From Lineus longissimus (Eukaryota > Nemertea > Pilidiophora > Heteronemertea > Lineidae), in the NCBI RefSeq assembly GCF_910592395.1, contig NC_088316.1, forward strand, positions 7,628,001 through 7,692,000: a stretch of DNA of 64,000 nucleotides, in the 5' to 3' direction. Both the position numbers and the translations under genes were made by a program. Below, in pieces: positions 1-10,809 of this stretch. The notes under the pieces were generated by a model, which was given only the letters and a program-made list of their open reading frames with translations, had not been told where the DNA came from and searched no databases. Positions within the stretch are counted from its first letter, which is position 1. Each line of letters opens with the position of its first letter.

Positions 1-504
1 CTGCCAACCAACATGAAAATAACCGTGCAATAGATAATACTGTCGAGAGTTGTCGAAAAACTTACAAAGGTCTCGGAATTCAAGAACTTGAGACTTTATG
101 AGAAGGCTCACCACTGGGCGTGCAATCCGATTAAGCGTCCCAGCACTTTATGAGTGATTTTCGAGATTTTGTGACCGATGCAGATTTCGAGAGTTAAGCT
201 TTACCACATTCACGATACTCCTTTTCAAGATGGTGCCATCTTAGTACCAGAGGTGTTGTAAGGAACGAAATCGCCGTCTCTGGTGTCAAGATTGGTCTAC
301 ATGCAGCTTCAGATACAATCAGGAGTGCAGAATATGACTACGCAACTATGATGTCAAAGTGTGAGGCTTTTAAAGAATTCTTAATTTTTATTAAATATTT
401 AACAAAAGAATATTTAAAAAATTAAGCTAATTTTTAGACCAAAATTGAACACTATTCTTCCTCCAGTAAACAAATCAATCTCGCATGCTGAATGTAGGTC
501 AAAT
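1..504. other. No gene recognised
   Basis: No reading frame here resembles a known protein, and no LTR or inverted-repeat end is visible. The AT-rich stretch 360-450 precedes the family B repeat end and may be its divergent interior. Confidence 0.4.
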
Positions 505-691
505 TGCGCTGATTTTTGGTTTCTGATCAGAGAAAAATATACCCGAAAATTAGACAGTAAGTTGAAATCTCTAGGTCTAACGGTTACAAAACGTGGGGCC
601 CATGTTGACAGATGGACGGACGGACTGACCGACAGACAGAATCTGAATAGCTAATCTACCAGCTTGCAGACTTCATCAGCTGAGCTAAAAA
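505..691 (+). repeat. Family B (Helentron-like) terminal fragment
   Basis: The segment shares 'gcgctgatttttggtttctga' with 12189-12209 and 'tctctaggtctaacggttac' (here) with 45640-45660. It carries a GACGGACGG-type microsatellite and ends in TCAGCTGAGCTAAAAA, the same terminus as the complete copies at 10810-12360 and 44082-45794. The hairpin end of this copy is not seen, so it is truncated or diverged upstream. Confidence 0.6.
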
Positions 692-900
692 GCATACCGT
701 CGCAACTTCCGGGCCAACTCTGTAAGTGTCGTATTAGATGGATCGTCCAACCTAGGACAACTAGTAAATGCAGTCTGGACCTTTACATCCATTCCTTTGA
801 GGTGTAGGTTGTGACAAACTAGTCCAGTGAACATGGTCTAACCTAAGCCAACCAGTAAAATCTAAGTCAAAGGGGTATGATTTATAAATAATGGGTGATA

Positions 901-1952
901 TGAATAAAAACTAGCATTTCCTAGGAAGAAAATCCTTCAAGTAGAAGCAGTATTTGCTAAAAGTAGAAGATTATGCTTATTTTCGTATGAATAATGTAGA
1001 CCTTTAACTGCAAATACTTTGCTAAAATTCTTCAAGCAAATGCTTGAAGGTCAGTCCCGATGTCATATTTCTGACGAATGGTCTGTGCTGGTAATCTATT
1101 TCATCTTGTGGTTTTGGTATTGTTAGATAGGGGTCAAGCATCCTGAACTTCAATTTTTTTTGAGTAATGTGTTTGGGAGAGGAGCACACGACTGACCCTG
1201 GTATTCAGAGGGGGTCAAGATGTCTCCTGATGAAAAGATGTTGGTGAAAGTGCTGGTGTTCTGTCCTCGCTGACTTACTCTCATGTCATCACCATCCAAC
1301 TGATCTGTCATCTAACTAGGGAAGTCCTTCATCAGTTAAATGATTTGCCACATTATACATCATAGACCTATTTTAAGGGACAGCCTCTACTGCTCAGGGA
1401 GAGCACCTTTGCAATTGTTTTGGAATGATTACTTAGATAGAAACATTTGTCCTCCACCTCGCCAGATTTAAAGCTGAGTTTTCGCAGATTGTGAAGAAAC
1501 ACTTAAAATTTGTTCTTTCGTGCTCAAATACCGATCTCGAGTGTCCTCTGAATAAATTTCAAAATGCTACGACCACCTCCGCTACATGTTGCCTCATCAA
1601 ATCGATGCAGTGAATGATATATATCTACACGACATGGCTTTCATGGCAAATACAATTTTCGTGACCAAAACATTCGGAAGATGAGAAACCTTTTGCTTCA
1701 ACTTTCTAGTCACCTCGGGAGCAACCTTGGAAAATCGAAGCATTACCTATCAAGTAAAGATCATATGCTATGCTTTATTCATATGAAGACAATCATTTAC
1801 TTCCTTTTGAAGTGAAGTCTAGATGCTAAAAAGCGTTTGCTTTTACTTTTAACAATGACCTCAATTTCCGAGCTTTTGCTGAGGTTTTATTCATACGAGT
1901 ACAAGCAAATCCTTCAAAATCAGTAGATGAAGCAAATGCTAGTTTTTATTCA
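901..1952. mobile_element. Inverted-repeat element E (non-autonomous, TA target)
   Basis: The left end TGAATAAAAACTAGCATTT is the exact reverse complement of the right end (1934-1952), giving about 19 bp of perfect terminal inverted repeat. A TA dinucleotide flanks both sides (899-900 and 1953-1954). No transposase frame is visible in the 1052 bp. A TA duplication is typical of Tc1/mariner-like elements, so this is probably a derivative moved in trans. Boundaries are well supported; the superfamily is inferred. Confidence 0.7.
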
Positions 1953-2076
1953 TATGGACAAATAAGTAAAAACTTAACTTTTTGTAAAACAACTGCCACA
2001 TAATGTTTTCACTATTTAATCTATTTGAGTTAAGTATTACAGTGAAAAAGTAAGAGTTGAAGAAGTGTTGCTTAAC

Positions 2077-2101
2077 TTCTCTCTCTCTCTCTTTCTCTCT
2101 C
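2077..2101. repeat. CT microsatellite
   Basis: A short pyrimidine run of CT/CTTT units lies just before the BEL copy A LTR. Confidence 0.85.
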
Positions 2102-2215
2102 GGTCCATGGTCATCTGTGCTGTGGTCAACTAAAAACGTTGAAATGCAGCTGTCCATCATCCCTGTAAACATAATGAGAATACACTTCAATTTTGTGTAC
2201 TAAGTTATATGAGAT

Positions 2216-2486
2216 TGTCGCCGCCAGCTAATTATGTATGTAACCATGCTTGTTTATAACACTTGCAGCTTGCCGCTAAGCTCCTCCCTCTTGCAGTCAA
2301 TGAGACGACTTAATTACCATTCCTGATTTTAATCCCTTTCTCTGAACCAATCAGAGTAATTGCATTCATCCTATGTGTATTTGTAACCCGTATATGATAT
2401 GTTTGTGGATAATAAAGCAGATTCAATTTAGTCTTAGATTAACCAAGTTGTTTGAGAGTTGTTTCTCACAAACCTGTTATACCTCA
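2216..2486 (+). repeat. BEL copy A 5' LTR
   Basis: It begins TGTCGCCGCCAG and ends ...TTATACCTCA, matching 7561-7831. An AATAAA-type signal (GGATAATAAAGCAG) lies near 2410-2425, as expected for the end of R. Confidence 0.9.
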
Positions 2487-2504
2487 ATGTAACCCACTAC
2501 ATTG

Positions 2505-2521
2505 TTGGTGCCGTGACCAGG
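2505..2521 (+). promoter_or_regulatory. Putative primer-binding site
   Basis: TTGGTGCCGTGACCAGG lies 18 bp after the LTR end. The same TGGTGCCGTGAC core directly abuts the LTR of BEL copy C (60283-60294, minus strand), which supports its role in priming minus-strand synthesis. The tRNA was not identified. Confidence 0.6.
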
Positions 2522-2537
2522 ATACATTACATTCACG

Positions 2538-2786
2538 ATGGCCGACCAGATAAAGGCCTCACGAGCGGCCCACAGGGGCCAAGCCACCAAAACTATCACA
2601 GCAATTGATACGATTTTGGTCACCCTAAAAGCAATGGATCGAGCTATGATCACACCAGAAGACCTCGACGAGTTACACGCCAAACTCCAAATCCTAGAAA
2701 CCAAAAGGAAAACGATCGAGAAGTTGGATGCAGAACTCCTGCTGCAAAGCGATGACGACCATGTCGCCGATGTGATCGTCGAGTAA
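2538..2786 (+). pseudogene. BEL copy A Gag N-terminal part
   Basis: This frame starts at the first ATG after the primer site (MADQIKASRAAHRG...) and runs 82 codons to an in-frame TAA at 2784-2786. The region is Lys/Glu/Leu-rich and helical, as is usual for the N-terminal coiled-coil part of BEL Gag. The same frame reopens immediately after the stop, so the stop is a point lesion and not the natural end. Confidence 0.7.
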
Positions 2787-4187
2787 GATGACTATAACTC
2801 AGAACTTGAGGGAAAGGCTGCAACGTTCAAACAGATTGAACAACAACTGTCGGATCATCTGACACTGAAGCCCGCACCTGAACCTCAGCCACCGGTCCCA
2901 CCTCGCCCAACAGCGCCAACGTTCGCACCAAGAACGAAGAATGTACAGCTACCAAAGCTGACATTACCAACATTTTCGGGAGACATCTTACAGTGGCAAA
3001 CCTTCAACGATGTCTTCACCGCCGCGATCCACAACAATACAAACCTTGACAACGTCCAGAAACGCCTGAATGCCGTTACGGTTGCAGTACATGAGACCTG
3101 TGGATCGACAGTCCATATACGCGCTCTAGTTGTCCCGAAAATAACGATGCCTCTCAGGAATTATATCGATGAACGCATCGCGGATTTACCACACCTCAGA
3201 GGATTACAACTGGCACACCCTGTCAATACGGCCAATCCATTCGAGATATCAGTTTTTGTCGGCGGGGATTATTACTATTCAATCGTTGGAGATCGTATAG
3301 TTCGCGGCAAAGGCCCCACCGCTATATCTTCGAGATTAGGATACCTCCTCTGTGGACATACCCATCATCGAACAACTGTCAAGGATACAAATACGTTGTG
3401 TGGTCATGTTGCGCTTGAAACTTCCAAACTGGAACAATTCTGGGATCTTGAAAACATCGGGATTACAGACAACCCTAAGGAGAAGGAAATGACGTTTGAT
3501 TTGGATACAGAAACTCATCTCAGCATGCAAGACAATCATTACACTGCCAAGCTCCCGTGGAGAGAGGATCATCCACCCCTGCCAACTAATTTCGCCGTAT
3601 GCAATGCGAGGACACGGAACATGGTACGTAGACTCAAACCCGAAATTAGGAAAACGTATGATAGGATCATCAAGGATCAGCTCGTTCGTGACTTTGTTGA
3701 ACTCGTTCCCGATGACAATGTCAAAACAAGTCACTATCTGCCGCATCACCTGGTTGCTAAGGATTCTGTGACAACGCCCATCCGCATAGTGTATGACTGT
3801 TCCTGCAAAACTGGCGCAAACCCGAGTTTAAATGACTGTTTAGAGACTGGGCCACCACTTCTGAATGATCTGGCATCCATAATGCTACGATTCCGCGCGC
3901 ATAACCTAGCAATTTCAGCTGATATCGAAAAGGCTTTTTTGAATGTGGGGCTTGAGTCTGATGACAGGCCGTACACGAAATTTCTATGGCTCTCCGATCC
4001 TGATGACCCAGAAAGCAGTTTCAACGTTTACCAGTTCAAAGTGGTCCTCTTTGGAGCGTCGTGCAGCCCGTTCATTCTGAACGCAACCATCAAACACCAT
4101 CTCGAGATAAACGCATCGGATGTCGCAAACGATATAACAAAGAACATATATGTCGATAACCTCATCAGTGGATGCCCTGATGATTAA
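2787..4187 (+). pseudogene. BEL copy A Gag-protease-tail-reverse transcriptase frame
   Basis: One frame stays open from 2787 to the TAA at 4185-4187. It holds a Gag DUF1759-like segment (LPKLTLPTFSGD) ending near 3060, then jumps to the C-terminal part of the DUF1758 protease region (IRALVVPKI ... GKGPTAISSRLGYLLCG). The zinc knuckles and the protease active-site Asp segment are missing, so an in-frame deletion fused the two. The reverse transcriptase follows from about 3560 (LPW..., SADIEKAFL, YVDN at the active site, where YVDD or YVDN is normal for BEL). The true start is the gag ATG at 2538; an internal ATG exists at 3147. Confidence 0.85.
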
Positions 4188-4193
4188 ATCACC

Positions 4194-4535
4194 ATGGATT
4201 ACTACACCGAGGCCAACAAACTCATGAAATCTAGTGGCTTCCATCTCAGAGAATGGAGCAGTAATAGCCAGGAACTGCGCGATTTAGCCGCGAATGATCA
4301 CACCGTGAACACTAACTCTAGCGTGAACGTGCTAGGTTTACAGTGGGATACTAACGATGATGTAATCACGTACCCAAACAAAGAGACTAGTTACTCGACC
4401 GGAAACCATGGTGACTTGATTACCAAACGCGAATGCCTTAAACTAACATCTAGCCTGTATGACCCCTTGGGTTATGTGTCCCCCACACATATCACTGCAA
4501 AAAATTTTCTCCAGAACTGTGGTCACAACAGCTAG
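4194..4535 (+). pseudogene. BEL copy A reverse transcriptase C-terminal part
   Basis: This is the same frame as the preceding segment, separated from it by the TAA at 4185-4187. It contains FHLREWSSNS and LGLQWDTNDD, conserved in the BEL/Pao Peptidase_A17-annotated region, then SSLYDPLGYVSP. It ends at a TAG (4533-4535), and coding sense continues in another frame, which implies an indel just upstream of 4550. Confidence 0.85.
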
Positions 4536-4549
4536 ATTGAGACGAGCCA

Positions 4550-5335
4550 TTGCCCGCTAATCTTCATGAACAATGGATCGCTTTACGCCAAGAGCTATGG
4601 ATTGTCAGGAACACTCGCGTCATCAGACCATATTTCAACTCCATGCCAAGTGATGCATCATATGAGCTTCACGTGTTCTGTGATGCCAGCGCCAAAGCGT
4701 ATGGTGGGGTGGTCTACCTACACCAAGTTAACACTAAAACTGTCTCTCTCGTCATCTCGATGGCCCGGGTGACCGCTGTTAAACAACTGCTGACAATACC
4801 ACGCGCCGAGCTGATGGGAGCCTTACTTGGCACGCGCCTGATTAACCTTGCTTACAACAGCCTGAAAGGTCCGATGCAAATTCAGAAATGCGTACTTTGG
4901 TCAGACAGCCAAATCATTTTGCACTGGTTAGCAAGTGATAATAGACTTCCTTGTTTCGTTCAGAACAGAGTCACCGAGATCAAGAGTTTTGGTATCATAA
5001 ACGAGTTCAATTACTGCAATACGCATGAAAACCCTGCTGACTTGATTTCACGCGGAATAACTTCAGCAGAACTTGCCTCCAGTGACATTTGGTGGCACGG
5101 ACCTAAGTGGTTAACTACAGGCAACTGGCCCATACCAAAACTATGCGATAGCAAAATCCTGCATACCTTGACTGTGAGATTATCGACCCGAACAGACACT
5201 CATCAATGGGAAAGTTACTGCGTGTTACCGCATTTGTCCTGCACTTTACACACAACATCTGCACCGATTGTAATAAGCGAACTGCTGGAGTTCTCACCGC
5301 TCAGGAAATCAGTAAAGCTGAACTGTCATGGATAA
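4550..5335 (+). pseudogene. BEL copy A RNase H region
   Basis: The frame contains VFCDASAKAYGGVVY (RNase H first Asp), PRAELMGALLGTRL (Glu motif) and LWSDSQIILHWL (Asp motif), then NPADLISRG and WWHGPKWL, the typical BEL linker to integrase. There is no genuine ATG; the segment is a continuation of pol after a frameshift. It shifts frame again between about 5206 and 5330. Confidence 0.85.
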
Positions 5336-5874
5336 AGGACATTCAGAGTCTCACGTACGAGAGCGAAATCATCGCTCTGAGGAAAAAGGAGAAATCGCTT
5401 GGGCAATTGTCGCACCAACTTCGCCTTTTCATTGATGCTGATGGAATACTTCGTGTGGGAGGAAGGCTTCATAACGCACCTTTAGATTACAAGTCCAAGT
5501 TTCCAATCCTACTTCCACCGAAAACACGCTTCACCGAACTCTTAGTGATGGACGCTCTCTCAATGGTGAAACACTCAGGACTACAAACTATCATGACTCA
5601 ACTCCGCCATCGGTTTTGGATTACTCAGTTGAGACAATACGCAAAATCTTTACTGAGGACTTGTGTCATGTGCAAAAGGGTTAACGGGAAACCCTACAAG
5701 AAGCCAATCCCCGCACCACTTCAAGCCATGAGATTGCATGAAGCCCCCAGCTTCACTGTTACCGGCTGTGATTTCACTGGAGAATGTTACGTAACTGTAG
5801 CAGGCAAGGAACACAAGTCGTACATATGCCTGTTTACATGTGCCGTTACGAGAGCAGTCCATCTTGAATTGTAG
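5206..5874 (+). pseudogene. BEL copy A integrase N-terminal half
   Basis: The frame begins within the linker and includes LRVGGRLHNAPL and FPILLPPKTRFTELLV, the zinc-binding domain (KHSGLQTI ... RHRFWI ... CVMCKRVNGK; HHCC type), and the start of the catalytic core (CDFTGE, first Asp; CAVTRAVHLEL). It stops at a TAG (5872-5874) directly after the HLEL motif, where the core should continue. Confidence 0.85.
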
Positions 5875-6462
5875 TACAGAAACTTTTCTCCGTTGTTTCC
5901 GACGTTTCGCTGCCCGGAGTTCTCTCCCTAGCAAAATGCTCTCAGACAATGGCTCCACTAGTTTCAGCTGCGGATCAATTACATAAACTCATGAAATCGC
6001 CTCAAGTTCAGGCCTACTCAGCAGGCCATTGAGTTGAGTGGAAATTCATTCCTAAACGCGCCCCATGGTTTGGGGGGTTTTTGGGAGCGCCTCATTGGAG
6101 TTACCAAAATGACACTAAAGAAGGTGCTCGGCCGTGCCTTTGTTTCTGCTGATGAGCTACAAACTGTTCTAGCTGAAATTGAAGCGGTGATTAATGATCG
6201 CCCATTGACTGATGTCTCATCTGACTCTAATGATCTTCTGCCATTAACGCCATCACATTTACTGAATGGACGCCCCATTACAGTATTGCCGTACTACACC
6301 ATGGATATAGATGAGTTACAGGACCCTAGCTTTGATCAGGAAACCTTGCAAAAACGCTCACAACGGCTGGCAAAATCCACTGTAGCTTTTGGAAACGCTG
6401 GTCCCAGGAGTACCTTGCAGTATTACGCGAAAAGGACAATCTCTCTGGGAAAGGCGCACTAG
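5875..6462 (+). pseudogene. BEL copy A integrase C-terminal half
   Basis: Between 5875 and 6033 the core is recognisable only across shifted frames (LSDNGS, the second catalytic Asp, near 5938-5955). From 6034 one frame is open: [16 protein letters not shown] carries the catalytic Glu, followed by [12 protein letters not shown] and [12 protein letters not shown], all hallmarks of BEL integrase. It ends at a TAG at 6460-6462. Confidence 0.8.
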
Positions 6463-6491
6463 TAAACCGCATTCGCACTGCAGATATCGTC

Positions 6492-6797
6492 ATGGTTGAC
6501 AATAATCAACTTCCTCGCCCCAAGTGGCAACTTGCCATTGTTGAAAGCCTAAACAAGGGCAATGATGGACTTGTGCGTTCCGCCGAGATTAAAACGCACA
6601 CTGGCAAAACCAGCAGACCCATTACAAAACTGTACCCACTGGAGGTAAACGTTGACAATCAGTCTGAGATTAAAACTGATGAGGATATAAGTAACACTCC
6701 AGACACTGACACTGTTGTCAATGATAGACCAACACGTAAAGCGGCTCTGGAAGCCCGACAACGTATAAAGGACTGGTCTGTTGCGCTTAATGCATAA
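6492..6797 (+). pseudogene. BEL copy A C-terminal DUF5641-like domain
   Basis: The frame contains RPKWQLAIVESLNKGNDGL, VRSAEIKT and PITKLYPLEV, the conserved end domain of BEL/Pao polyproteins. It ends at a natural TAA (6795-6797), giving the true 3' end of pol. The start is a continuation of pol after another frameshift. Confidence 0.85.
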
Positions 6798-7560
6798 TTT
6801 GTTGACATTTAGTAGATTTACTGCTACTGGACACTTGCAATCTTGGATTTATTAGCATCAATCACTAAGTTTGAAGATTGCAATATATTTTAGTGTGTTT
6901 ATCATTTAGTCACTTATAATTACTTGTGGACTAACTCAATGCATTTATGATCTAGTGTGTAGTAATAGTTTCTAGCCAATACTTGCCAATACGTTACCAT
7001 ATTTGTGGATTTATACATGTGTTTCCTCTTGCTAAGAACTGAACCACCCAGGTTCCCACGGATTACTTCATTCTGGCTACTTTGGATTACCAATGTTTTC
7101 TTTCCATCTGGAATAACTGTGGATAACATGTGTTCTTCATTCATGCATCTTAATCTTTAAATTTGTCTTAGGCACTGTAGCCATCCTGTCTACCAGTATA
7201 CTTCCTGTTTATTGTGTACTCTACTTTTTGACCATGCAGTCTCATTTGTAGTTATTCTGCCTCACTTCACTCCAAGGTTTCAGTTTTTGAATAACAGCTT
7301 AATTGATAATTGCTACAACAGACTGTGTGTTCCATTTACTAATCTTGGGATTAAGATTTATTTGTACTTTGTTTCGATGCCCACTTCAGACGTCTTATAA
7401 TTTGACTGGTATAACTTTAGCTTTGATCTACCCAGTTTAGTTGATTGTAACAGATTTTTCACAACTTATTTAAACACAACGCAATGGACTTACATTATTA
7501 TCAGCTTAACTTTTGAATTAGATTTTCTAAGAATCCAACCTTTTTTTGGGGGCTGGAGAA
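6798..7560 (+). other. BEL copy A 3' non-coding region with polypurine tract
   Basis: No coding sense is visible. The final bases GGGGGCTGGAGAA (7548-7560) directly abut the 3' LTR and fit a polypurine tract for plus-strand priming. Confidence 0.7.
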
Positions 7561-7831
7561 TGTCGCCGCCAGCTAATTATGTATGTAACCATGCTTGTTT
7601 ATACCACTTGCAGCTTGCCGCTAAGCTCCTCCCTCTTGCAGTCAATGAGACGACTTAATTACCATTCCTGATTTTAATCCCTTTCTCTGAACCAATCAGA
7701 GTAATTGCATTCATCCTGTATGTATTTGTAACCCGTATATGATATGTTTGTGGATAATAAAGCAGATTCAATTTAGTCTCAGATTAACCAAGTTGTTTAA
7801 GAGTTGTTTCTCACGAACTTGTTATACCTCA
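7561..7831 (+). repeat. BEL copy A 3' LTR
   Basis: It starts TGTCGCCGCCAG and matches 2216-2486 to ...GTTATACCTCA. Sequence identity ends exactly there. Confidence 0.9.
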
Positions 7832-8429
7832 TTCATTGATATGATTGAGAATATAGATTCAATACCTTTGATGATAATTTATACAGCAGGTTTGTATGCA
7901 TTTGTGTATACATTTACACTGGGTGTGTATCTATACGTGCTGTACAGTACATTTCTAAAAGGGTAATCGAGGGAGAGGAAAACGATCTTTAAAATGGTCA
8001 ATTTCAGCACTCATGAAATGTTTACCGAGGTTTCAGCAATTTTTTTCAGTGGAGGTGTATCTTATGAGTGGAGTCTGGGTGATTTTGGGTCATTCACAGA
8101 TGTTTTGAACGCACAATTGTCGTGATTGTGTTGAAGGTATGTTTCTGGCCTGAATTCGCTAATGGCAATCCTCCATTGCCAAAGTATCGGAACTTTGGGA
8201 TCATCATATAGGATGGATATCGCATAAATTTTGACGGACTCTGCTAAAAATCATCATAATGTTGTTCACCTGTGCTTTATTCATCAGATGAAAATAAAAT
8301 AATTCACTCACCTTCGACACACCCACAGTGTTCAGCTTAAATTCGGTCAGCAACTGCCTGCAAAGTGAGCCTCACTCATCATATGGATGTGCGTTCTTCC
8401 TCAAATACAAACTAACACAAAGTAACAAA
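7832..8429. other. No gene recognised
   Basis: AT-rich intron sequence of the torsin-like gene. I see no element end or coding signal. Confidence 0.4.
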
Positions 8430-8768
8430 GTAAGTAGGTCAAATCCAAAACCTGTATGATATGTGATGTATCCTTGCTAGGGGTACCAGCCATAACATTT
8501 TTGTCAAAAACAAATCAGTGATAAATGAGATATTGCACATTTTAACTTTTCGGTTTAAGCCCCCTGGTGGCAAAGTCAAGAATCAGACTGGAGCAAAATT
8601 CAGTGTCAGGGTACATATGACCTTGAGCATGATGTATACAAAGTTTCAGGTTCATAGCACAAGCGGTTAAGAAATGTGCCACAGGATACGACGGACGACA
8701 ACAGGCGACGACGACGACGACAACGAACACAGAGCTATCGTATAGACTCCCCTACGGTGAGACAAAAA
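8430..8768 (+). repeat. Family A (Helentron-like) fragment
   Basis: It shows the family order: AGGTCAAAT, ATGTATCCTTGCTAGGGG, CCCCTGGTGGCAAAG, a GACGACGACG microsatellite, then GACTCCCCTACGGTGAGACAAAAA. It lacks the hairpin end, so only the AAAAA-side half survives. The end at 8768 lies about 130 bp from the torsin exon splice donor. Confidence 0.8.
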
Positions 8769-8898
8769 TGTGGACCATCACGGCAAGTTAATAATCCATT
8801 AAGCTCAGCCGAAGAGAGAGCACGGTATGAAGGTATAAGGGGAAGATATGATGGTATGAGCTCACCCTGATGAGCTACTTGTAATATATTAGACATAC

Positions 8899-9023
8899 CT
8901 TTTTGATTGAAAGATCCAAAAGTGATGACTTCCTCCATTTCCTTGTAAGTTATATCTTCTCTTTTCTTGCCCTCCTTCCAACGATCTAATGTGTGGATAG
9001 TGATGTCATTGCCAGCTGCGTTA
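8899..9023 (-). CDS. Torsin-like AAA+ ATPase, internal exon ('exon 4')
   Basis: Torsins are AAA+ ATPases of the endoplasmic reticulum and nuclear envelope that need membrane cofactors (LAP1/LULL1) for activity. Read on the minus strand, the exon begins with the second part of a Ser-Asn pair and continues AAGNDITIHTLDRWKEGKKR, then EDITYKEMEEVI and FGSFNQK. This corresponds to the sensor-1 'SNAG' segment and the helix that follows in torsins. It is bounded by acceptor TTTTTAATAG|TA and donor AAAAAG|GTATGT. Its phase joins the exon at 32730-32905 perfectly, re-creating the Ser codon. The start codon-like ATG at 9064 is upstream of the acceptor and is intronic. The downstream (C-terminal) exon lies outside the window. 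Confidence 0.85.
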
Positions 9024-9195
9024 CTATTAAAAAGAGAATTCAACAACTGCTTTATATCACTCATGGAAGTATAATGACTCGAAAGTGGTTTATGAGAGCT
9101 GCAAAATGTGATTCTCTCTGTGCAATTTTAAAGTTTGACCTAGGTTACTTTGAAAAGTAGTTCACACTGACTACATTTTTGTACCGCACATATCA
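9024..9195. other. Torsin intron, exon-adjacent sequence
   Basis: It contains the polypyrimidine tract and acceptor for the exon at 8899-9023. No repeat family is recognised. Confidence 0.5.
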
Positions 9196-10705
9196 ATGAA
9201 ATGGCCTGGGGCCATGTGCTCACCTATGGTCAATAACAAGAATATGGTTACTGTTATGGTTACAGAGAATTTGACGTCAGTGACCTTGGAAATTAGGTCA
9301 TGGCTAACCTTGATCTGATCAATAAATGACATAAATTCAAAGATCACTCAGTGAATGGTTTTGATGTGACCCACATGGGATTTTACGACCTTGGTTTATT
9401 TACGCAAAAAGTAGGTTACACAGACCTAAATTTATGTCAACATGTAGAGATGCCAAATAGGTGTTGACATATCAAAATTCAAGAGTCTAGGACAAATATT
9501 GACAAAAGTGCCACTATTGGAGTGACTTTTTTTCGCACTCTGGATGGCGGTTTAAACCATCATGTTACACAAAAACCTCTGCGACCTTTGAAATGAGGTA
9601 AAGGTCAAATACTTTTAGTCCAATGTTTGGCTCTTCAGATTAATCGTTGGCATTAATTTGAAAACAACAAATTGGCGAAAACTGGATTTTCAAGATGGTC
9701 ACCTGGAGACTAGAAAGAAGGTCAAATTGCAAAACTCAAAACGTGAAAATAAGTCTGGGCATATTGGCCAAAGTCATCACGAATGCCTCTGAAAACACCC
9801 GAGGCCAGCTTCGTGATACCGGAATTATCAACAGTATAGCAATGCGTCACAACCAACGTAATGTCGCCACAACAAGCACAGTCGCCAGCGACGTCAGACC
9901 TGTCACTTGAACAAAAACAATCCAACATTTCACACTGTAACCCCACTGATGAGCCTATGTGATGCAAAACAAATGAGGCGAGACGCGTCTGGAGGTCTAA
10001 TTAAAAAGTATCTATGTTTTAAGAAACTGTACACAGTGCCGCCTGTTCCCATATCTTCATACTCAAGTCTTTTTTGGACGACGAACTTGGTCATCACGGA
10101 GGCGATCCTGTGTCTCATGCATTTTAATGCCCTGACCAAGTCGGGATTTTATGCTGATCAATGGGAACGGACATTCATTGTCATGTGAGAGTTATTATCA
10201 CTTCTTCCATCAGCTGATTTCATGAGTGTTTCCTGCTCCGTAAAAATACATCACGCATGCTTCCGAAAACACCCGAGGCCAGCTTCGGACATTTCACATC
10301 GTAACCCCACTGATGAGCCTATGTGATGCTAAACAAATGAGGCGAAACGCGTCTGGAGGTCTAATTAAAAAGTATCTATGTTTTAAGAAACTGTACACAG
10401 TGCCGCCTGTTCCCATAACTTCATACTCAGTCTTTTTTGGACGACGAACTTGCATCATCACGGAGGCTCATGCATTTTAATGCCCTGACCAAGTCGGGAT
10501 TTTATGCTGATCAATAGGAACGGACATTCATTGTCATGTGAGAGTTAATATCACTTCTTCCATCAGCTGATTTCATATCTACATATTGGCCAAAGTTACC
10601 ATCAAGCCAAGTTTCAGCCATGAGGCCCCAGCCGTTATAAAACGTGCTCTGCTAACAGAAAACGGACGCCATGGTATCGTATACTCCCAACAGGTGAGCC
10701 GAAAA
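9196..10705 (+). mobile_element. Family A Helentron-like element with internal duplication
   Basis: The hairpin end ATGGCCTGGGGCCAT plus GTGCTCACCT (9199-9225) starts it, and GGACGCCATGG...CAGGTGAGCCGAAAAG (10667-10706) ends it. Between them lie degenerate family modules (AGGTCA-type motifs at 9284-9300 and AAGATGGTCACCTGGAGA at 9694) and a roughly 0.8 kb tandemly duplicated block. No coding sense is visible, so it is non-autonomous. Confidence 0.7.
9779..10578 (+). repeat. Direct tandem duplication (two unequal copies)
   Basis: Copy 1 is 9779-10222 and copy 2 is 10254-10578. They share the opening AAACACCCGAGGCCAGCTTCG, the central GAGGCGARACGCGTCTGGAGG block and the closing CTTCTTCCATCAGCTGATTTC. 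Copy 1 carries about 110 extra bases (about 9812-9925), and copy 2 has short deletions. The TATTGGCCAAAGT motif occurs just before copy 1 (9758) and just after copy 2 (10586). Confidence 0.85.
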
Positions 10706-10809
10706 GTCTTGAGACAGACAATAACAAAATGTACCACTGTTGGTGGAATTTTAGAGTTTGACCTCGGCGGATACCTTGGAAATTAGGTCAAGGTCAAAAT
10801 GTTACATTA

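Larger units (their letters stand above)
2216..7831 (+). mobile_element. BEL/Pao LTR retrotransposon, copy A (decayed, internally deleted)
   Basis: Two near-identical LTRs (about 7 differences in 271 bp by eye) enclose gag, protease tail, reverse transcriptase, RNase H, integrase and a DUF5641-type end domain in BEL/Pao order. The coding part is broken by stops at 2784, 4185 and 4533, by at least three frameshifts, and by an in-frame deletion that joins gag to the end of the protease domain. No clear target duplication is visible (GAGAT on the left, TTCAT on the right). The copy cannot be autonomous. Confidence 0.92.

Noticed and set aside
9023-9064. ATG at 9064 as the start of a protein through the torsin exon
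   Set aside because: A strong acceptor lies at 9024-9025 and the codons before it do not match torsins, whereas the exon from 9023 joins the upstream exon in phase.
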